From NCBI GenBank assembly GCA_041484525.1, contig JBGPHT010000014.1, positions 18,856 to 82,855 of the forward strand: DNA of 64,000 nt, read 5' to 3'. Positions within the stretch are counted from its first letter, which is position 1. The number at the start of each line of letters is the position of its first letter. The notes beneath the pieces are model-generated. The model did no database searches and was not told where the DNA came from. It worked only from the letters and a program-made list of their open reading frames with translations. Positions 17,657-27,224 of the stretch are shown in pieces. Both the position numbers and the translations under genes were made by a program. The stretch comes from JBGPHT01 sp041484525. GTDB lineage: Bacteria > Acidobacteriota > Terriglobia > Bryobacterales > Bryobacteraceae.

Positions 17657-18892
17657 CTAGGAGCGTCCTACGGCCAGCCGATAGCCGCGACGAGCGGTCT
17701 TCACCACAGACGGGAGATTGAAGCTGATCTTCTCCCGGACCGTGCGCCGACGGCCCCTCTCATATTCCGCCGTGGCCCGGATGGCTGCTGCCTTTTCGAG
17801 CAGCGGCGCATTTTCCAGAAGCCCGCCGAGCGGCGCCGCGTTCGCTTCCCAATCGAAGTGCCGCCGCGCGTACTCGCGGGCAGCCTTCTTGGCTGCCGCC
17901 ACGTCGCGCGTACTCCAGCGTATGATTTCTTCGGCTAACGCATCGGCGTCGGGCTCTACAAACGGATGGAAAGATCGCTCCGTCTTATAGACGCGGGTGC
18001 AGCCGATCAACGATCCATTCTCCGGCGTGACGAACTCATTCCAAGGAGCGTGGTCCGCCGTAATCACAGGAAGGGCGCAGGCGTTCGCCTCGGCAATGGT
18101 CAGGCCCATACCATCGAACCGCGCCGGGTACAAACAGATATCTCCGAACGCGTAAACCTCCCGCGGGTTCACAAACGAATGTTCAATGACCTCCACCCGA
18201 TCGCGGCCCAGGAGGTCTTTCAGCAATCCGGCGGTACGCGGGTCCCTCCACCCGTATTCGAGCAGTGGACGCTGCGAATGAATCACCAGCTTCGTATTCT
18301 CGATGCCGTGCTCGATCGCTTTCGAGTATGCTGCCAACACCACGTCCGTTCCCTTACGGTCCGGATTCATGCCGGCGGAATTGAGAAAGACCACCTGACC
18401 GTCCCGCACCGGCCGGCTCGACGGCTCCGCACCCAAGTCAATCGCCGTACCCCAGGGAATAAAGCAGAGATTGCGGTGCTTGGGGAACGTGTCCCGATGC
18501 TGCCGCGAGTGCGCGATCAGGACGTCGTAAAGCTCGAAAAGTGGAATCTCCTGCTCTCGATACTCCACCAGATATGCCGCGGTGCGGACCTTGCGGCGAG
18601 CGCACAAAATCACCGGTTCCCACCACCACTGCTCATTGAAGACCACCAGGTCGATGCGATTCGCCGTGAGCCACCCGTCGAAGTCATCCAGATCGACCGA
18701 CGTGGCATCCGGGTAGACCGGCTCGGCGCCATACGTGACAATCGGCGATTGCCAAAGCGGATCGCCAGCCGTGGTTCCCTCGCCGCGCGCGTAAATGAAA
18801 ACCTTGTGCTCACGATCGAGCGCCTGCACATACTGCTTGCTGACATAGGCCGCGCCGCGCGCGCACCAAGCCGTGACGATTCCGACGTTCAT
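17657..18892 (-). CDS. GT4-type glycosyltransferase
   Basis: The protein is 411 residues from the ATG at 18892, which shares one base with the flippase stop (TGATG). An open extension further upstream is a shadow of that gene. NSAGMNPDRKGTDVVLAAY marks the start of the nucleotide-sugar-binding half. YPARFDGMGLTIAEANACALP is the GT-B E-x7-E donor motif typical of GT4. It would be a retaining transferase adding a sugar to a lipid-linked glycan at the cytoplasmic face. Its coupling to a flippase supports a role in assembling an exported oligosaccharide. Confidence 0.82.
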   Translation of the reverse strand: MNVGIVTAWCARGAAYVSKQYVQALDREHKVFIYARGEGTTAGDPLWQSPIVTYGAEPVYPDATSVDLDDFDGWLTANRIDLVVFNEQWWWEPVILCARRKVRTAAYLVEYREQEIPLFELYDVLIAHSRQHRDTFPKHRNLCFIPWGTAIDLGAEPSSRPVRDGQVVFLNSAGMNPDRKGTDVVLAAYSKAIEHGIENTKLVIHSQRPLLEYGWRDPRTAGLLKDLLGRDRVEVIEHSFVNPREVYAFGDICLYPARFDGMGLTIAEANACALPVITADHAPWNEFVTPENGSLIGCTRVYKTERSFHPFVEPDADALAEEIIRWSTRDVAAAKKAAREYARRHFDWEANAAPLGGLLENAPLLEKAAAIRATAEYERGRRRTVREKISFNLPSVVKTARRGYRLAVGRS

Positions 18893-20421
18893 CAGGGCTT
18901 CGGCCCTTTCCGGAACCCTTTGCCCAGGACGTTGACGAGATCTTCGAGAGCAGCGCGGCAGAGCAGCATCGCGAAGCCGAGATACGAAGCCGTGCCGATC
19001 GCGATCGAACTGACCGTGAGGAGCGGGACCGACGTAACGTGGAGAGCGTTCATCCCGAGACGCCAGAGTCCGACGACGGCAGCCATCCCTAGTCCGGCGA
19101 GGAGGACCGGTAGCAGCGCGCGCCAGTACGTCCACATCGAAAGCTGCGCGGCGTTCAGGAACACTTTCAGAGCCACGAACTGGAGCAGGGAGCCGGCCAC
19201 GCAGGCGATTGCGACCCCCATGGTTCCCCAGCGAGAGCCAATCAGAAAGCATCCGAAATACACGCACGCGGAGTAGATGCCCAACTTGAGCATCATCCCT
19301 GTCTGCCCCTTGGCGATCAGCACCGGCCCCGCGGCCGCCACCGCGGCCTGCACCAGTCCCGCCACCGCGAGTACCGCCAGCAATGGCGCCGCCGCGCCCC
19401 ACTTCGGTCCGAGTGCCACCGCGACCACTAAGTCGGCGGTCACCATCATGCCCAGCATCATGGGGAAGATGACCACCGCCATCGAGGTAGCGATCCGCAG
19501 TGTGCCGGCGCGAAACCGTTCGATATCGTCCTGTACTCTGGCGAGCGGCGACAGCAGCACATTGCTTACCGTTGACGTGACCAGTTGCTGCGGGTAAAAC
19601 ATCAGCGAATACGCGTTCTGGTAGTAGCCCAGGGCGGCGGATCCGAGCGAGTGGCCGATGATCAGGTTGTCGCCGTTGCGCGCGAAGTAATTCACGATGC
19701 CGAACCCGGAGAGATTGAGGCCGAAATTCGACACCGCGCGGAAATGAGACCAGCGCATGATCGGCGCCGGCCGGAAAGGATGCAGGGTCCACATCAGCAG
19801 CGAATCCACCGTGCGCGAGACCAGCAGCGAACCGACCAGGCTCCACACGCCGAAGCCACGCACTGCCATGACCACCGCCACTACCAGCCCGGAAACGCTC
19901 GAAGCGATTCCGGCGATGGTCGGTCTGCGCAGCTTCATACTGCGGTAGAAGAGCGCGTGTTGGATGTTGCCCAGCGCGCTGATGGTGAATGTCCATGCCA
20001 TGGCGGAAAGCACGGGTCCCACGGTCGGCTCGTGGAAAAATGCGGCCGCCAGGGGAGCGCACAGAATGAGCAGGAGCGTCAGGAACAGCCCGATCGCCAT
20101 GTTGTACCAGAACAGGCTGGAGGCCATTTCGTCGTCCAACGCCGTCCGCTGCACGATGGCACCGGGAATGCCGAACTGCCCGAACGTGTTCGCAAAGTTC
20201 ACGAACATCGCGGCCATTCCGAGCAATCCGTAAACCGCGGGAGCGAGCAGCCGCGCCAGGACCGCGGTCGACAGGAATTGGGTGAGCTGCTGCCCGCCCC
20301 TCGCGAGCGCCTCCCACCAAAAACTTCCGGCCGCCTGTTCCGTAAGGCTGGTCAGGGGCTCGATGGCCGGGGTTTTGGATCCGGAACTCGTGGGCATTGG
20401 AACAGTAGGCCTGATTGTCAT
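18892..20421 (-). CDS. MOP-superfamily polysaccharide flippase (Wzx-like)
   Basis: The protein is 509 residues from the ATG at 20421. It has about 12-14 hydrophobic segments. FWWEALARGGQQLTQFLSTAVLARLL and LLGMAAMFVNFANTFGQFGI are typical of the Polysacc_synt/lipopolysaccharide biosynthesis flippases (WzxC-like), as is the loop ARNGDNLIIGHSLGSAALGYY. It should flip lipid-linked glycan units across the inner membrane. It is translated with the GT4 gene and is divergent from the polytopic protein at 20518 across a 96-nt promoter region. An open frame continues upstream to 21288 but there is antisense to the 20518 gene. Confidence 0.85.
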   Translation of the reverse strand: MTIRPTVPMPTSSGSKTPAIEPLTSLTEQAAGSFWWEALARGGQQLTQFLSTAVLARLLAPAVYGLLGMAAMFVNFANTFGQFGIPGAIVQRTALDDEMASSLFWYNMAIGLFLTLLLILCAPLAAAFFHEPTVGPVLSAMAWTFTISALGNIQHALFYRSMKLRRPTIAGIASSVSGLVVAVVMAVRGFGVWSLVGSLLVSRTVDSLLMWTLHPFRPAPIMRWSHFRAVSNFGLNLSGFGIVNYFARNGDNLIIGHSLGSAALGYYQNAYSLMFYPQQLVTSTVSNVLLSPLARVQDDIERFRAGTLRIATSMAVVIFPMMLGMMVTADLVVAVALGPKWGAAAPLLAVLAVAGLVQAAVAAAGPVLIAKGQTGMMLKLGIYSACVYFGCFLIGSRWGTMGVAIACVAGSLLQFVALKVFLNAAQLSMWTYWRALLPVLLAGLGMAAVVGLWRLGMNALHVTSVPLLTVSSIAIGTASYLGFAMLLCRAALEDLVNVLGKGFRKGPKP

Positions 20422-20472
20422 CTTACAGAGGATCGTGCGAGCGGCGCTATGTGCGCTCCGCGACGTTGTTCG

Positions 20473-20500
20473 TTGACATCGTTTGCTAGACTCGTAAAGT
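20473..20500 (+). promoter_or_regulatory. putative promoter for the membrane protein at 20518
   Basis: A perfect -35 TTGACA (20473-20478) is followed after 16 nt by TAAAGT (20495-20500), a 4-of-6 match to the -10 consensus. The start codon is 17 nt further on. TAGACT at 20487 is another -10-like hexamer but is badly spaced. Confidence 0.35.
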
Positions 20501-20517
20501 TGGTTGCACGCTAGGTC

Positions 20518-22167
20518 ATGTCTACTCCCCATCCTCTTGCCGGCGCAGCCGAGGAGGCGGCCAGCCCGCAGGCGCAGCGCTGCCTCGACTGGTTTGCGGG
20601 ACCGGCGCGACCCTGGCATCACGTGATCTTCGCGGCGGCGCTGGCAGGCATGATCCTTGCCGCTTGCCTGACCGGCGCAGTGCCGGCTCGCGGACATCCG
20701 TCCGACATGTTGTTCTTCGTCGACGGCGCCTGGCGGACGCTCTCCGGACAGCGCCCGCATGTGGATTTCGTCAGCACCTGGGGCCCCTTCACCTACCTGG
20801 CGCTGGCAGCCGGATTCAAGCTGGCGGGCGGGACTTTGGACGGCGTCGGTTTCGCCAACGCCATCGTGGGGTTGATGCTCGGCATCTGGGCGTATTGGAT
20901 TCTGCTGAAGCGAACGCCGGCGTGGGTAGCGGTGTTCGGCGGCGCCATGCTCACCGCCCTCACAGTGTCCCCGGTTTCGCTCGGCTATTCTTTCGAACTC
21001 ACCAGCCAGGCGATGTTTTACAACCGCCACGGCTTCGCTCTCACCGCGATCGTGATCGTCGAGTGCTTTCCCATGCGCGAGAATCTGCGGGAGCGCGGTT
21101 TTTGGGATGGCGTCTCGAGCGGCGCAGCCTGTGCACTGCTGTTCTTTCTGAAGGCCAGTTACTTCGGCGTCGCCGCGGTGCTGATCGCGTTGTCGCTGGT
21201 TTGGATGGGAAGGCTGGAGCGGCGGCGCGCGGCGGGCATTGCGGCGGGGTTCGCGGTGTGCGCTCTCCCGATGCTTGCCTACGTGCACTTCGATCTACGG
21301 GCGATGCTCTCCGATCTCCGCATGGCGGCGCATGCGCGCTCCAGGCCGCTTTCTCTGTTGCCCCTGGCCCATCTCTTCTTTCATGACATTTCGACGCTGG
21401 TGATTCTGGCCGCTCTGGGTGCCGTCGCGGGGATTTCCGGGCGCGGCGCTTCGTTTTTCCACCGATGGAAATACGTCGCGCTAGTCCCGATCGTCTTCAC
21501 CGGAGGCATTCTGCTCTTGAGCACGAACGCCCAACCCGAGCGGGTGCCGCTCAACGAAACCATGGCCTTGTTGTTCGCAGGAGTAATTCTTTCCGGAGCG
21601 CTGCGACTCCCCGCGCCGGCGTCCCTCTCGCTGGCGGCGGTCGCGCTGGGCCTGCTCGTCTACCCGGTCAGCAACGACTTCCTGGGTGTCCTGGACGGCG
21701 TCAAGCTGAAGCGTCGTCATTCCATGGAGCAGGCTTACATCGCTCATGTGCGCGGCTTCGAGCCGTACGTCATGTTGGACGAATACGCGAACACCGACAG
21801 CCCGAACACCGGCCGGTTCATCAAACCATATATGGAAGACGGGGTCGAACTCTTGAAGCGGGAATCGAAACCGGGCGAAAAGGTCACCACCTTTGACGTG
21901 TACAATCCGTTTTCATACGCGTCGGGAACCGTCCCGCCGTCGGGCGGATTGATCGCGGCAGTCTTTGACTATACGTTCAACGAGCAGTATCATCCGTCCG
22001 CCGACGTTTTCTTCGGCAATGCCGGCCTGGTAATGTTCCCGAAGACCGCGGTTGCGTACAAGGTCTACTCCGACGGCCTGTACAAAGTGTACGGGGCGGA
22101 GTTGACGCGGCGCTTTACGGTCGCAGCCGAGTCGCCGCGCTGGTTGTTGTACCGCCGCAACCGGTAA
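20518..22167 (+). CDS. polytopic membrane protein, GT-C-like
   Basis: The 549-residue protein has about 10 hydrophobic segments followed by a soluble C-terminal region of about 140 residues. The first extracytoplasmic loop (PSDMLFFVDGAWRTL, then VDFVSTWGPF) resembles the acidic loop 1 of GT-C glycosyltransferases that use polyprenyl-phosphate sugars, but no defined family motif was recognised. The C-terminus (GEKVTTFDVYNPFSYASG) resembles the soluble tails of such proteins. It sits divergently from the flippase and GT4 genes, consistent with the same surface-glycan pathway. Confidence 0.55.
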   Translation: MSTPHPLAGAAEEAASPQAQRCLDWFAGPARPWHHVIFAAALAGMILAACLTGAVPARGHPSDMLFFVDGAWRTLSGQRPHVDFVSTWGPFTYLALAAGFKLAGGTLDGVGFANAIVGLMLGIWAYWILLKRTPAWVAVFGGAMLTALTVSPVSLGYSFELTSQAMFYNRHGFALTAIVIVECFPMRENLRERGFWDGVSSGAACALLFFLKASYFGVAAVLIALSLVWMGRLERRRAAGIAAGFAVCALPMLAYVHFDLRAMLSDLRMAAHARSRPLSLLPLAHLFFHDISTLVILAALGAVAGISGRGASFFHRWKYVALVPIVFTGGILLLSTNAQPERVPLNETMALLFAGVILSGALRLPAPASLSLAAVALGLLVYPVSNDFLGVLDGVKLKRRHSMEQAYIAHVRGFEPYVMLDEYANTDSPNTGRFIKPYMEDGVELLKRESKPGEKVTTFDVYNPFSYASGTVPPSGGLIAAVFDYTFNEQYHPSADVFFGNAGLVMFPKTAVAYKVYSDGLYKVYGAELTRRFTVAAESPRWLLYRRNR

Positions 22168-22180
22168 CTCTTAGCCATCC

Positions 22181-23488
22181 TTATTGGTTCGCTACCCCCG
22201 CAGCTAAGGCATAAAGATTCGTTCCATCCGACTGGAAGCCCTGCGCGGAACATGTACTGAGGGTAGAGCCGACGGTCATGCCGCCCTTGACATTCGTCGG
22301 CCACACAAACGTGCGGCTGCCGGTGGCGTCCTGGCAGATGAGGAACGTGGTGCGCTGTCCGGCGATCAGATTCGTCGCCGTGCTGCTGGTGACGTTGGCG
22401 GTTAGAGTAATCTTCTGAACGTTCCCCAAGAGCATGTTGAACGCCGGTGTCGCGCTAAACGTCAGGATATTGACCGTGTCTGCCACCGCGCCCATGAAAG
22501 TGACCCGATTGTTCGCCTCCTCTACCGCCATCCAAATGGTGCCGAGGGTGGAATTCACTCCCCAGAACGCCGCGCTTCCCTGCGTGTAACGCCATTCGAA
22601 TTTGTTGCTGCCTACATACTGAAAGAAGACTGAGGCCGTCGTGCTCGATCCGGCGCCATTGATAAAGATGTGCGTCGTACCGGAGGCATTGCCCCACGTC
22701 AAATCATTCCCCGAGACCGTGAGCGGATTCGTCGTCGTCGGCGCCGCGCCCGCACCTCCTCCGAAGACCGCCTTGCCGCTCGCCAGCAACGCGGAACTCG
22801 TGATCGCGGTGGTTCCGGAGTAGTACGGCACTCCGCCTGAGGTGCCCACCCCAAGACCCGTGCCGCCCTGCGCGACCGTCACTGGCGTGGCCGATGTCAG
22901 CACCGTTCCCGTCGAATCCGGGAACGTGATGGTTCGCGCGCCGGTCGGTGTGCCGGTCAGCTTGTGATACGTCGTGCCGTATGTCCCCGATCCGTAGAAG
23001 TAGAGGTCCCGCGCAGGCTTCGCGGTCGATCCCGCATCCACACCCGATTGAAACAGCAGCGCCGTGTTCACACTCACGGACGCGAGATTGCTGAGCGCCT
23101 GGTTCGCCCCACTTACGCCCCCGTAAGCATGGAATGTGTTGGTGCCGTCGCAGATATAAAGCTTGAAGGTGTCGGTGGCTTCGTACATCTGGCCGAGCAC
23201 GCAGGTGCCCGGGAGGCTGGCATCGACGCCTTGCAGCCAATACGGAAAAGCCGACCACACATTAGTCGCCGTGCAGAGCTTCAGCAGGCCGGTGGTGGTG
23301 TTGTAGAACGTCTCATGCTTGGTCGCATTGCAGGTTCCCGGATCGGATGAACCGGTTCGGTTCGGCGCCGTCAAACTGGCGCCCGAAGTATCCAGCGGAC
23401 CCAGGAAGGTCCGGCCGCCGTTTACGGTCGTTTGCGCCAGCAGCGCGATGGCAAGGATGTTCCAGACGATGAAGATCTTCACTAACAT
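22181..23488 (-). CDS. secreted tail-fibre-like beta-repeat protein
   Basis: The protein is 435 residues from the ATG near 23488, chosen because GGAG lies 6 nt upstream and a signal peptide follows (LVKIFIVWNILAIALLAQ). A TTG at 23539 is less likely. The body is rich in Thr, Gly, Ser and Asn. It contains TFPDSTGTVLTSATPVT, AQGGTGLGVGTSGGVPYYSG and TNVWSAFPYWLQG, patterns seen in phage tail fibres and in fibre-like proteins of Acidobacteriota and Bacteroidota. No other phage genes are nearby. It is convergent with the 20518 gene (13-nt gap). A secreted fibrous adhesin is the likeliest reading. Confidence 0.6.
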   Translation of the reverse strand: MLVKIFIVWNILAIALLAQTTVNGGRTFLGPLDTSGASLTAPNRTGSSDPGTCNATKHETFYNTTTGLLKLCTATNVWSAFPYWLQGVDASLPGTCVLGQMYEATDTFKLYICDGTNTFHAYGGVSGANQALSNLASVSVNTALLFQSGVDAGSTAKPARDLYFYGSGTYGTTYHKLTGTPTGARTITFPDSTGTVLTSATPVTVAQGGTGLGVGTSGGVPYYSGTTAITSSALLASGKAVFGGGAGAAPTTTNPLTVSGNDLTWGNASGTTHIFINGAGSSTTASVFFQYVGSNKFEWRYTQGSAAFWGVNSTLGTIWMAVEEANNRVTFMGAVADTVNILTFSATPAFNMLLGNVQKITLTANVTSSTATNLIAGQRTTFLICQDATGSRTFVWPTNVKGGMTVGSTLSTCSAQGFQSDGTNLYALAAGVANQ

Positions 23489-23685
23489 GTTTTTCTCCGG
23501 GTTGCTGTTTTCGCTTCTCCTCTCGACGGAGGAGTGCAAGCCGAGCGGGCGAGCAACCTTGTTTTTCGACTCAAGAGTATCAGGCGGGAGGGTGGCTGCC
23601 GCTGTCTTCAGCTCTAAGTTGTTGCAGCGCGGGCGAAAAAATCTGGCGAACTCGCGTCACGGGTGTGGGCCTCCATTCTGTGCGT

Positions 23686-23714
23686 TTGAGAACATTCATC
23701 GAACAGAGTATGAT
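23686..23714 (+). promoter_or_regulatory. sigma70-like promoter for the Oar-like receptor gene
   Basis: TTGAGA (23686-23691) and TATGAT (23709-23714) are separated by 17 nt. Predicted transcription starts near 23721, about 14 nt before the ATG at 23735. Confidence 0.5.
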
Positions 23715-23734
23715 CGTTCCAGATCTGCGTGTGT

Positions 23735-26284
23735 ATGGAAGACAGTGCCCGTCCCAAGGGCGGTACCGGCAGAATAACGCGGGGCCGGTTCGGAATTCGC
23801 ATCTTGCGCGGCGGATGGCTAATCTTTCTGCTGTGGCGGACTGCGGTGCTTGCGGCGCAAACTTCTGCCGGTGTGACCGTCGAGGTTACAGCCCTCGATC
23901 GCGACGGCCAGGCGGTGGCGGCCGTCGAAGTTCAGCTTAAGGCAGGCGAGCGAGTAGTCTCGTCCGCGCTCACGGACTCCAAAGGTCGCGCGCAATTTGC
24001 CGCGGTGAGCCCTGGCGCCTACGAACTCTCGGCCTCCAAGAAAGGCTTCGAGACACTGCGCCGCGAGCTGCAACTGACGCCGGGAAACGCGGCCGCGATC
24101 GACCTGACGCTGATTCCGTCGCTCGTCCGGCACGATGCGGTGGATGTGACCGCCGCGGCTGACTCCGTCCAACACAGCCCCTCTGCGGCAACGCAGATCC
24201 GACCGCAGATGGCGAAGGAGCTGCCGAACCGTCCGGCGACCGTGGCCGACGCTCTGCCGCTAACTCCGGGAGTAGTCCGCGAGCCCGGCGGCGCCCTGAT
24301 GATTTCCGCCACCGCCGAGCATCGTAGCGCGCTGATCGTCAACTCCGCGGACGTGACCGACCCCGCGACCGGCCAGTTCGGACTGACCGTGCCGATCGAT
24401 AGCGTCGACGTTCTGAACGTCTACCAAACGCCGTTCCTGGCGGAGTTCGGCCGGTTCACGGCGGGCCTGGTGTCCGTGGAGACGAAGCGCGGCGGCGACC
24501 AATGGAAGTGGGAATTGAATGATCCGCTGCCCGAATTCCGTATCCGAAGCTGGCGCCTGCGCGGTTTGAAGGATGCCACGCCGCGGCTGAACTTCGAAGG
24601 GCCGATTCTGCCGCGCAAGCTTTACATCTCGGAAGGATTCGAATACGAGATCCACAAGACGGCCGTCTACACGCTGCCATTCCCGCACAACCAAAAGCGC
24701 GAGCAAGGTATCAACTCGTTCACGCAACTCGACTGGGTGGCGTCGGACAAGCAACTGGTGACCGCAACGCTGCACCTGGCGCCGCAGCGCATGGGCTTCG
24801 TCAATATGAACTTCTTCAATCCGGAGCCCACCACGCCCCAGGCCAGCACGCATAACTACACGGGAACCCTCGGCGAGCGGTTGACGCTGCATGGCGGCGT
24901 TTTCGAGAACACCTTTTCCGTGACGCGGTTCGATGCGGGGGTCTGGGGGCAGGGAGACGAGGACCTGACGATCACGCCAACCGGAAATCGCGGGAACTAT
25001 TTCGCCCGGCAGAACCGGAACGCCTCGCGCACGAGCGGGATGTCGAGTTATGCCTTCGCCCCGCTGGCGCGCCGCGGTACCCACGAATTCAAGGCCGGGA
25101 TGTACGTCGCGTCCAGTTCGGAAACCGGAGAAGTGGAGGAGCACCCGATCGAGATCCTGGATGCGATGGACCGCCGGATCGAGCACATCGGCTTTCTGCG
25201 TCCGCAGGAGTTCAAGATCTCCGACGTCGAGTTCGCGTTCTACGGCCAGGACCACTGGATCGTGTCGCCGCGCCTCGCGGTCGACGCCGGCATTCGGGCG
25301 GAGTCGCAGGAGATTTCGGGAATCTTCCGCGTGGCGCCGCGGCTCGGAGTAGCGTGGAACCCGTTTGCAAGCCAAGGGACTACAATCCGCGCCGGCTTCG
25401 GGTTTTTCTACGACCACGTGCCGCTGAACATCTACAACTTCAACCGCTACCCGGACCAGGTGATCACGACGTACGACACAGCCGGCGAAATCGCCTCCGG
25501 GCCGACGGTGTACCTGAATACGCTGGGGCAGGTGCGGGTGCGGCACCCGTTCGTGTTTCAACATCCCATCGACGGCAACTTCTCGCCCCAGAGTACGACC
25601 TGGAGTTTTCAGGTGGAGCAGCCGCTCACGAATACCCTGAAACTTCGCGCCAGCTACATGCAAAACGTCGCCACCGGGCTGGTGATTGTCGATTCGGTGC
25701 CGCCGGAAGGGGAGACGACCACGGGTGCGTACCTCCTGTCCGGGACGGGCGACTCGCGCTACCGCCAGTTCGAATTGACGGCGCGCGTGCGGCCCAATCC
25801 AAAACGCGAGCTGTTCTTTTCGTACGTGCACAGCCGCGGGCGCGGCGATTTGAACGACTTCAACAATTACCTGGGAACCTTCCCCGTGCCCGTGATCCGC
25901 GTGAACCGCTACGGCAATCTGGCCGCCGATTTGCCGAACCGTTTCCTGGCGTGGGGCGTGGTGCAGTTGCCGCGTAAATTCCAGATAGCGCCGGTAGTGG
26001 AATACCGCAGCGGGTTCCCATACACGCGGCTGGACGCGTCCCAGCACTACGTCGGAACGCCGAACGAACATCGCTATCCGCACTTCCTTTCGTTGGACGC
26101 CCGGTTTTCGAAGGACGTCCAGGTGAACCCGAAGTACGCCGTACGGCTTTCGGTGAGCAGCTTCAATCTGACGAACCACTTCAACCCTGAGGCGGTCCAC
26201 CGCAACATCGACGACCCGGCCTGCGGATACTTCTTCGGGCACCGGGGCAGAAGGTTCACGGCGGATTTTGACGTGTTGTTCTGA
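23735..26284 (+). CDS. Oar-like TonB-dependent outer-membrane protein
   Basis: The protein is 849 residues from the ATG at 23735 (a GTG lies 2 codons upstream). A long basic N-region and signal peptide (GWLIFLLWRTAVLAAQ) precede a carboxypeptidase-regulatory-like beta domain (residues about 45-125; GVTVEVTALDRDGQAVAAVE). A plug-like segment follows (ELPNRPATVADALPLTPGVV), then a beta-barrel rich in aromatic strands that ends in TADFDVLF, a typical outer-membrane C-terminus ending in Phe. Such receptors are expanded in Acidobacteriota and take up large substrates or anchor surface material. No TonB box was identified with confidence. It is convergent with the coiled-coil gene (18-nt gap). Confidence 0.82.
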   Translation: MEDSARPKGGTGRITRGRFGIRILRGGWLIFLLWRTAVLAAQTSAGVTVEVTALDRDGQAVAAVEVQLKAGERVVSSALTDSKGRAQFAAVSPGAYELSASKKGFETLRRELQLTPGNAAAIDLTLIPSLVRHDAVDVTAAADSVQHSPSAATQIRPQMAKELPNRPATVADALPLTPGVVREPGGALMISATAEHRSALIVNSADVTDPATGQFGLTVPIDSVDVLNVYQTPFLAEFGRFTAGLVSVETKRGGDQWKWELNDPLPEFRIRSWRLRGLKDATPRLNFEGPILPRKLYISEGFEYEIHKTAVYTLPFPHNQKREQGINSFTQLDWVASDKQLVTATLHLAPQRMGFVNMNFFNPEPTTPQASTHNYTGTLGERLTLHGGVFENTFSVTRFDAGVWGQGDEDLTITPTGNRGNYFARQNRNASRTSGMSSYAFAPLARRGTHEFKAGMYVASSSETGEVEEHPIEILDAMDRRIEHIGFLRPQEFKISDVEFAFYGQDHWIVSPRLAVDAGIRAESQEISGIFRVAPRLGVAWNPFASQGTTIRAGFGFFYDHVPLNIYNFNRYPDQVITTYDTAGEIASGPTVYLNTLGQVRVRHPFVFQHPIDGNFSPQSTTWSFQVEQPLTNTLKLRASYMQNVATGLVIVDSVPPEGETTTGAYLLSGTGDSRYRQFELTARVRPNPKRELFFSYVHSRGRGDLNDFNNYLGTFPVPVIRVNRYGNLAADLPNRFLAWGVVQLPRKFQIAPVVEYRSGFPYTRLDASQHYVGTPNEHRYPHFLSLDARFSKDVQVNPKYAVRLSVSSFNLTNHFNPEAVHRNIDDPACGYFFGHRGRRFTADFDVLF

Positions 26285-26302
26285 GCCCCTGCCCGCCAGC
26301 CT

Positions 26303-27202
26303 CTACAGTCCGTTCACCGGCATCGGAGTTGGATAGGCCCGCAACCTTGCCAGGCCATCCACGAGCTGTTCGAGTTCCGTCTCGCGCTGCGAGTAGGCGG
26401 AACACATGGAACGAACGGCGTCGGCTTGCCTGTCGAGCCGCTCCACCAGAGCGTCCACCCGCGAAGAGAAGTTCGAGAGCGTGGATTTTACCGCGGCGAT
26501 ATCCTCTTGCTGAATGCCCAGCTCCTTGCAGAGACCGTCCATGCGCTCGGAGGCCGCTTTCGAGAACTCCCTGGTCTCGCCGCGCAGAGCTGCCAATTCG
26601 GCTGCCTGCCGCGCATCGGATTCTTTCAACGATGCGGTGGTCGCGTCGATCCGTTGCGACACCGCCGCCGAAAGCTCCACCGCTTCACCGCGGACAAGGG
26701 CGAACTCGGCCGCTTGGCGAACGTCGGATTCTTCCAATGCAGTCGAAAGATCCCGGGCGTCCGTACGCAGACCTTCCAGCTCCACAGCCTGGCGGGCGTC
26801 GAATTCCTGCAATGAAGCAGCCGCTGCGGCGAGCTGTTGACACTTCTCCTGCACCGCCTGGTTGATCGACCGCTGCTCGGACACAAAGGCGGCCAGATCC
26901 TGGAAGCTGCCTTGCAGCGCATCCAGCCGCCGGTCGACCGAATCCCCAACCTTCCGGGTCTCGGTGGCGATGTGATTCTCCAGCTCCTTCATCGCCACGA
27001 CTAATCCCCGGGCGATGCCATAGGCGATCTTGTCTACCAGCGGCGCCAGCACAAAGTCGTGCCCGGGTTCGACCGCACCGCCCGGCGCTTTCTCGATCGC
27101 GACAGCCGCCTGTCTGTGGTCCAATTTCTGCAGGCGCAATATTTCCTCTCCGGGCCTGGGCTCGGCCACGATCTCAGTTCCGTTGGTTCCGTTGATTCCC
27201 AT
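26303..27202 (-). CDS. coiled-coil protein with internal repeats
   Basis: The 299-residue protein starts at an ATG with GAGAGG 6 nt upstream. The N-terminal 90 residues contain a semi-hydrophobic helix (DFVLAPLVDKIAYGIARGLV). The rest is almost pure coiled coil. A unit reading ESDARQAAELAALRGETREF occurs three times in variant form, spaced 25 and 36 residues, differing by one hendecad. The last 60 residues (RVDALVERLDRQADAVRSM) continue the coil. It is the last gene of the ParA-containing operon, 22 nt after the TPR gene. A scaffold role is likely; no enzymatic motif is visible. Confidence 0.7.
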   Translation of the reverse strand: MGINGTNGTEIVAEPRPGEEILRLQKLDHRQAAVAIEKAPGGAVEPGHDFVLAPLVDKIAYGIARGLVVAMKELENHIATETRKVGDSVDRRLDALQGSFQDLAAFVSEQRSINQAVQEKCQQLAAAAASLQEFDARQAVELEGLRTDARDLSTALEESDVRQAAEFALVRGEAVELSAAVSQRIDATTASLKESDARQAAELAALRGETREFSKAASERMDGLCKELGIQQEDIAAVKSTLSNFSSRVDALVERLDRQADAVRSMCSAYSQRETELEQLVDGLARLRAYPTPMPVNGL

Positions 27203-27224
27203 GTCTATCCTCTCTTGTGTCTCG

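Noticed and set aside
18892..21288. Extension of the flippase frame to 798 codons
   Set aside because: The extra 289 codons are antisense to the 20518 gene and do not resemble a flippase; the ATG at 20421 gives the family N-terminus.
22181..23488. Prophage region
   Set aside because: Only one tail-fibre-like protein, with a signal peptide; no integrase, capsid, terminase or lysis genes are near.
24260..26242. Minus-strand frame of 660 codons opposite the Oar-like gene
   Set aside because: It is a shadow of the plus-strand receptor; no motif, signal or RBS.
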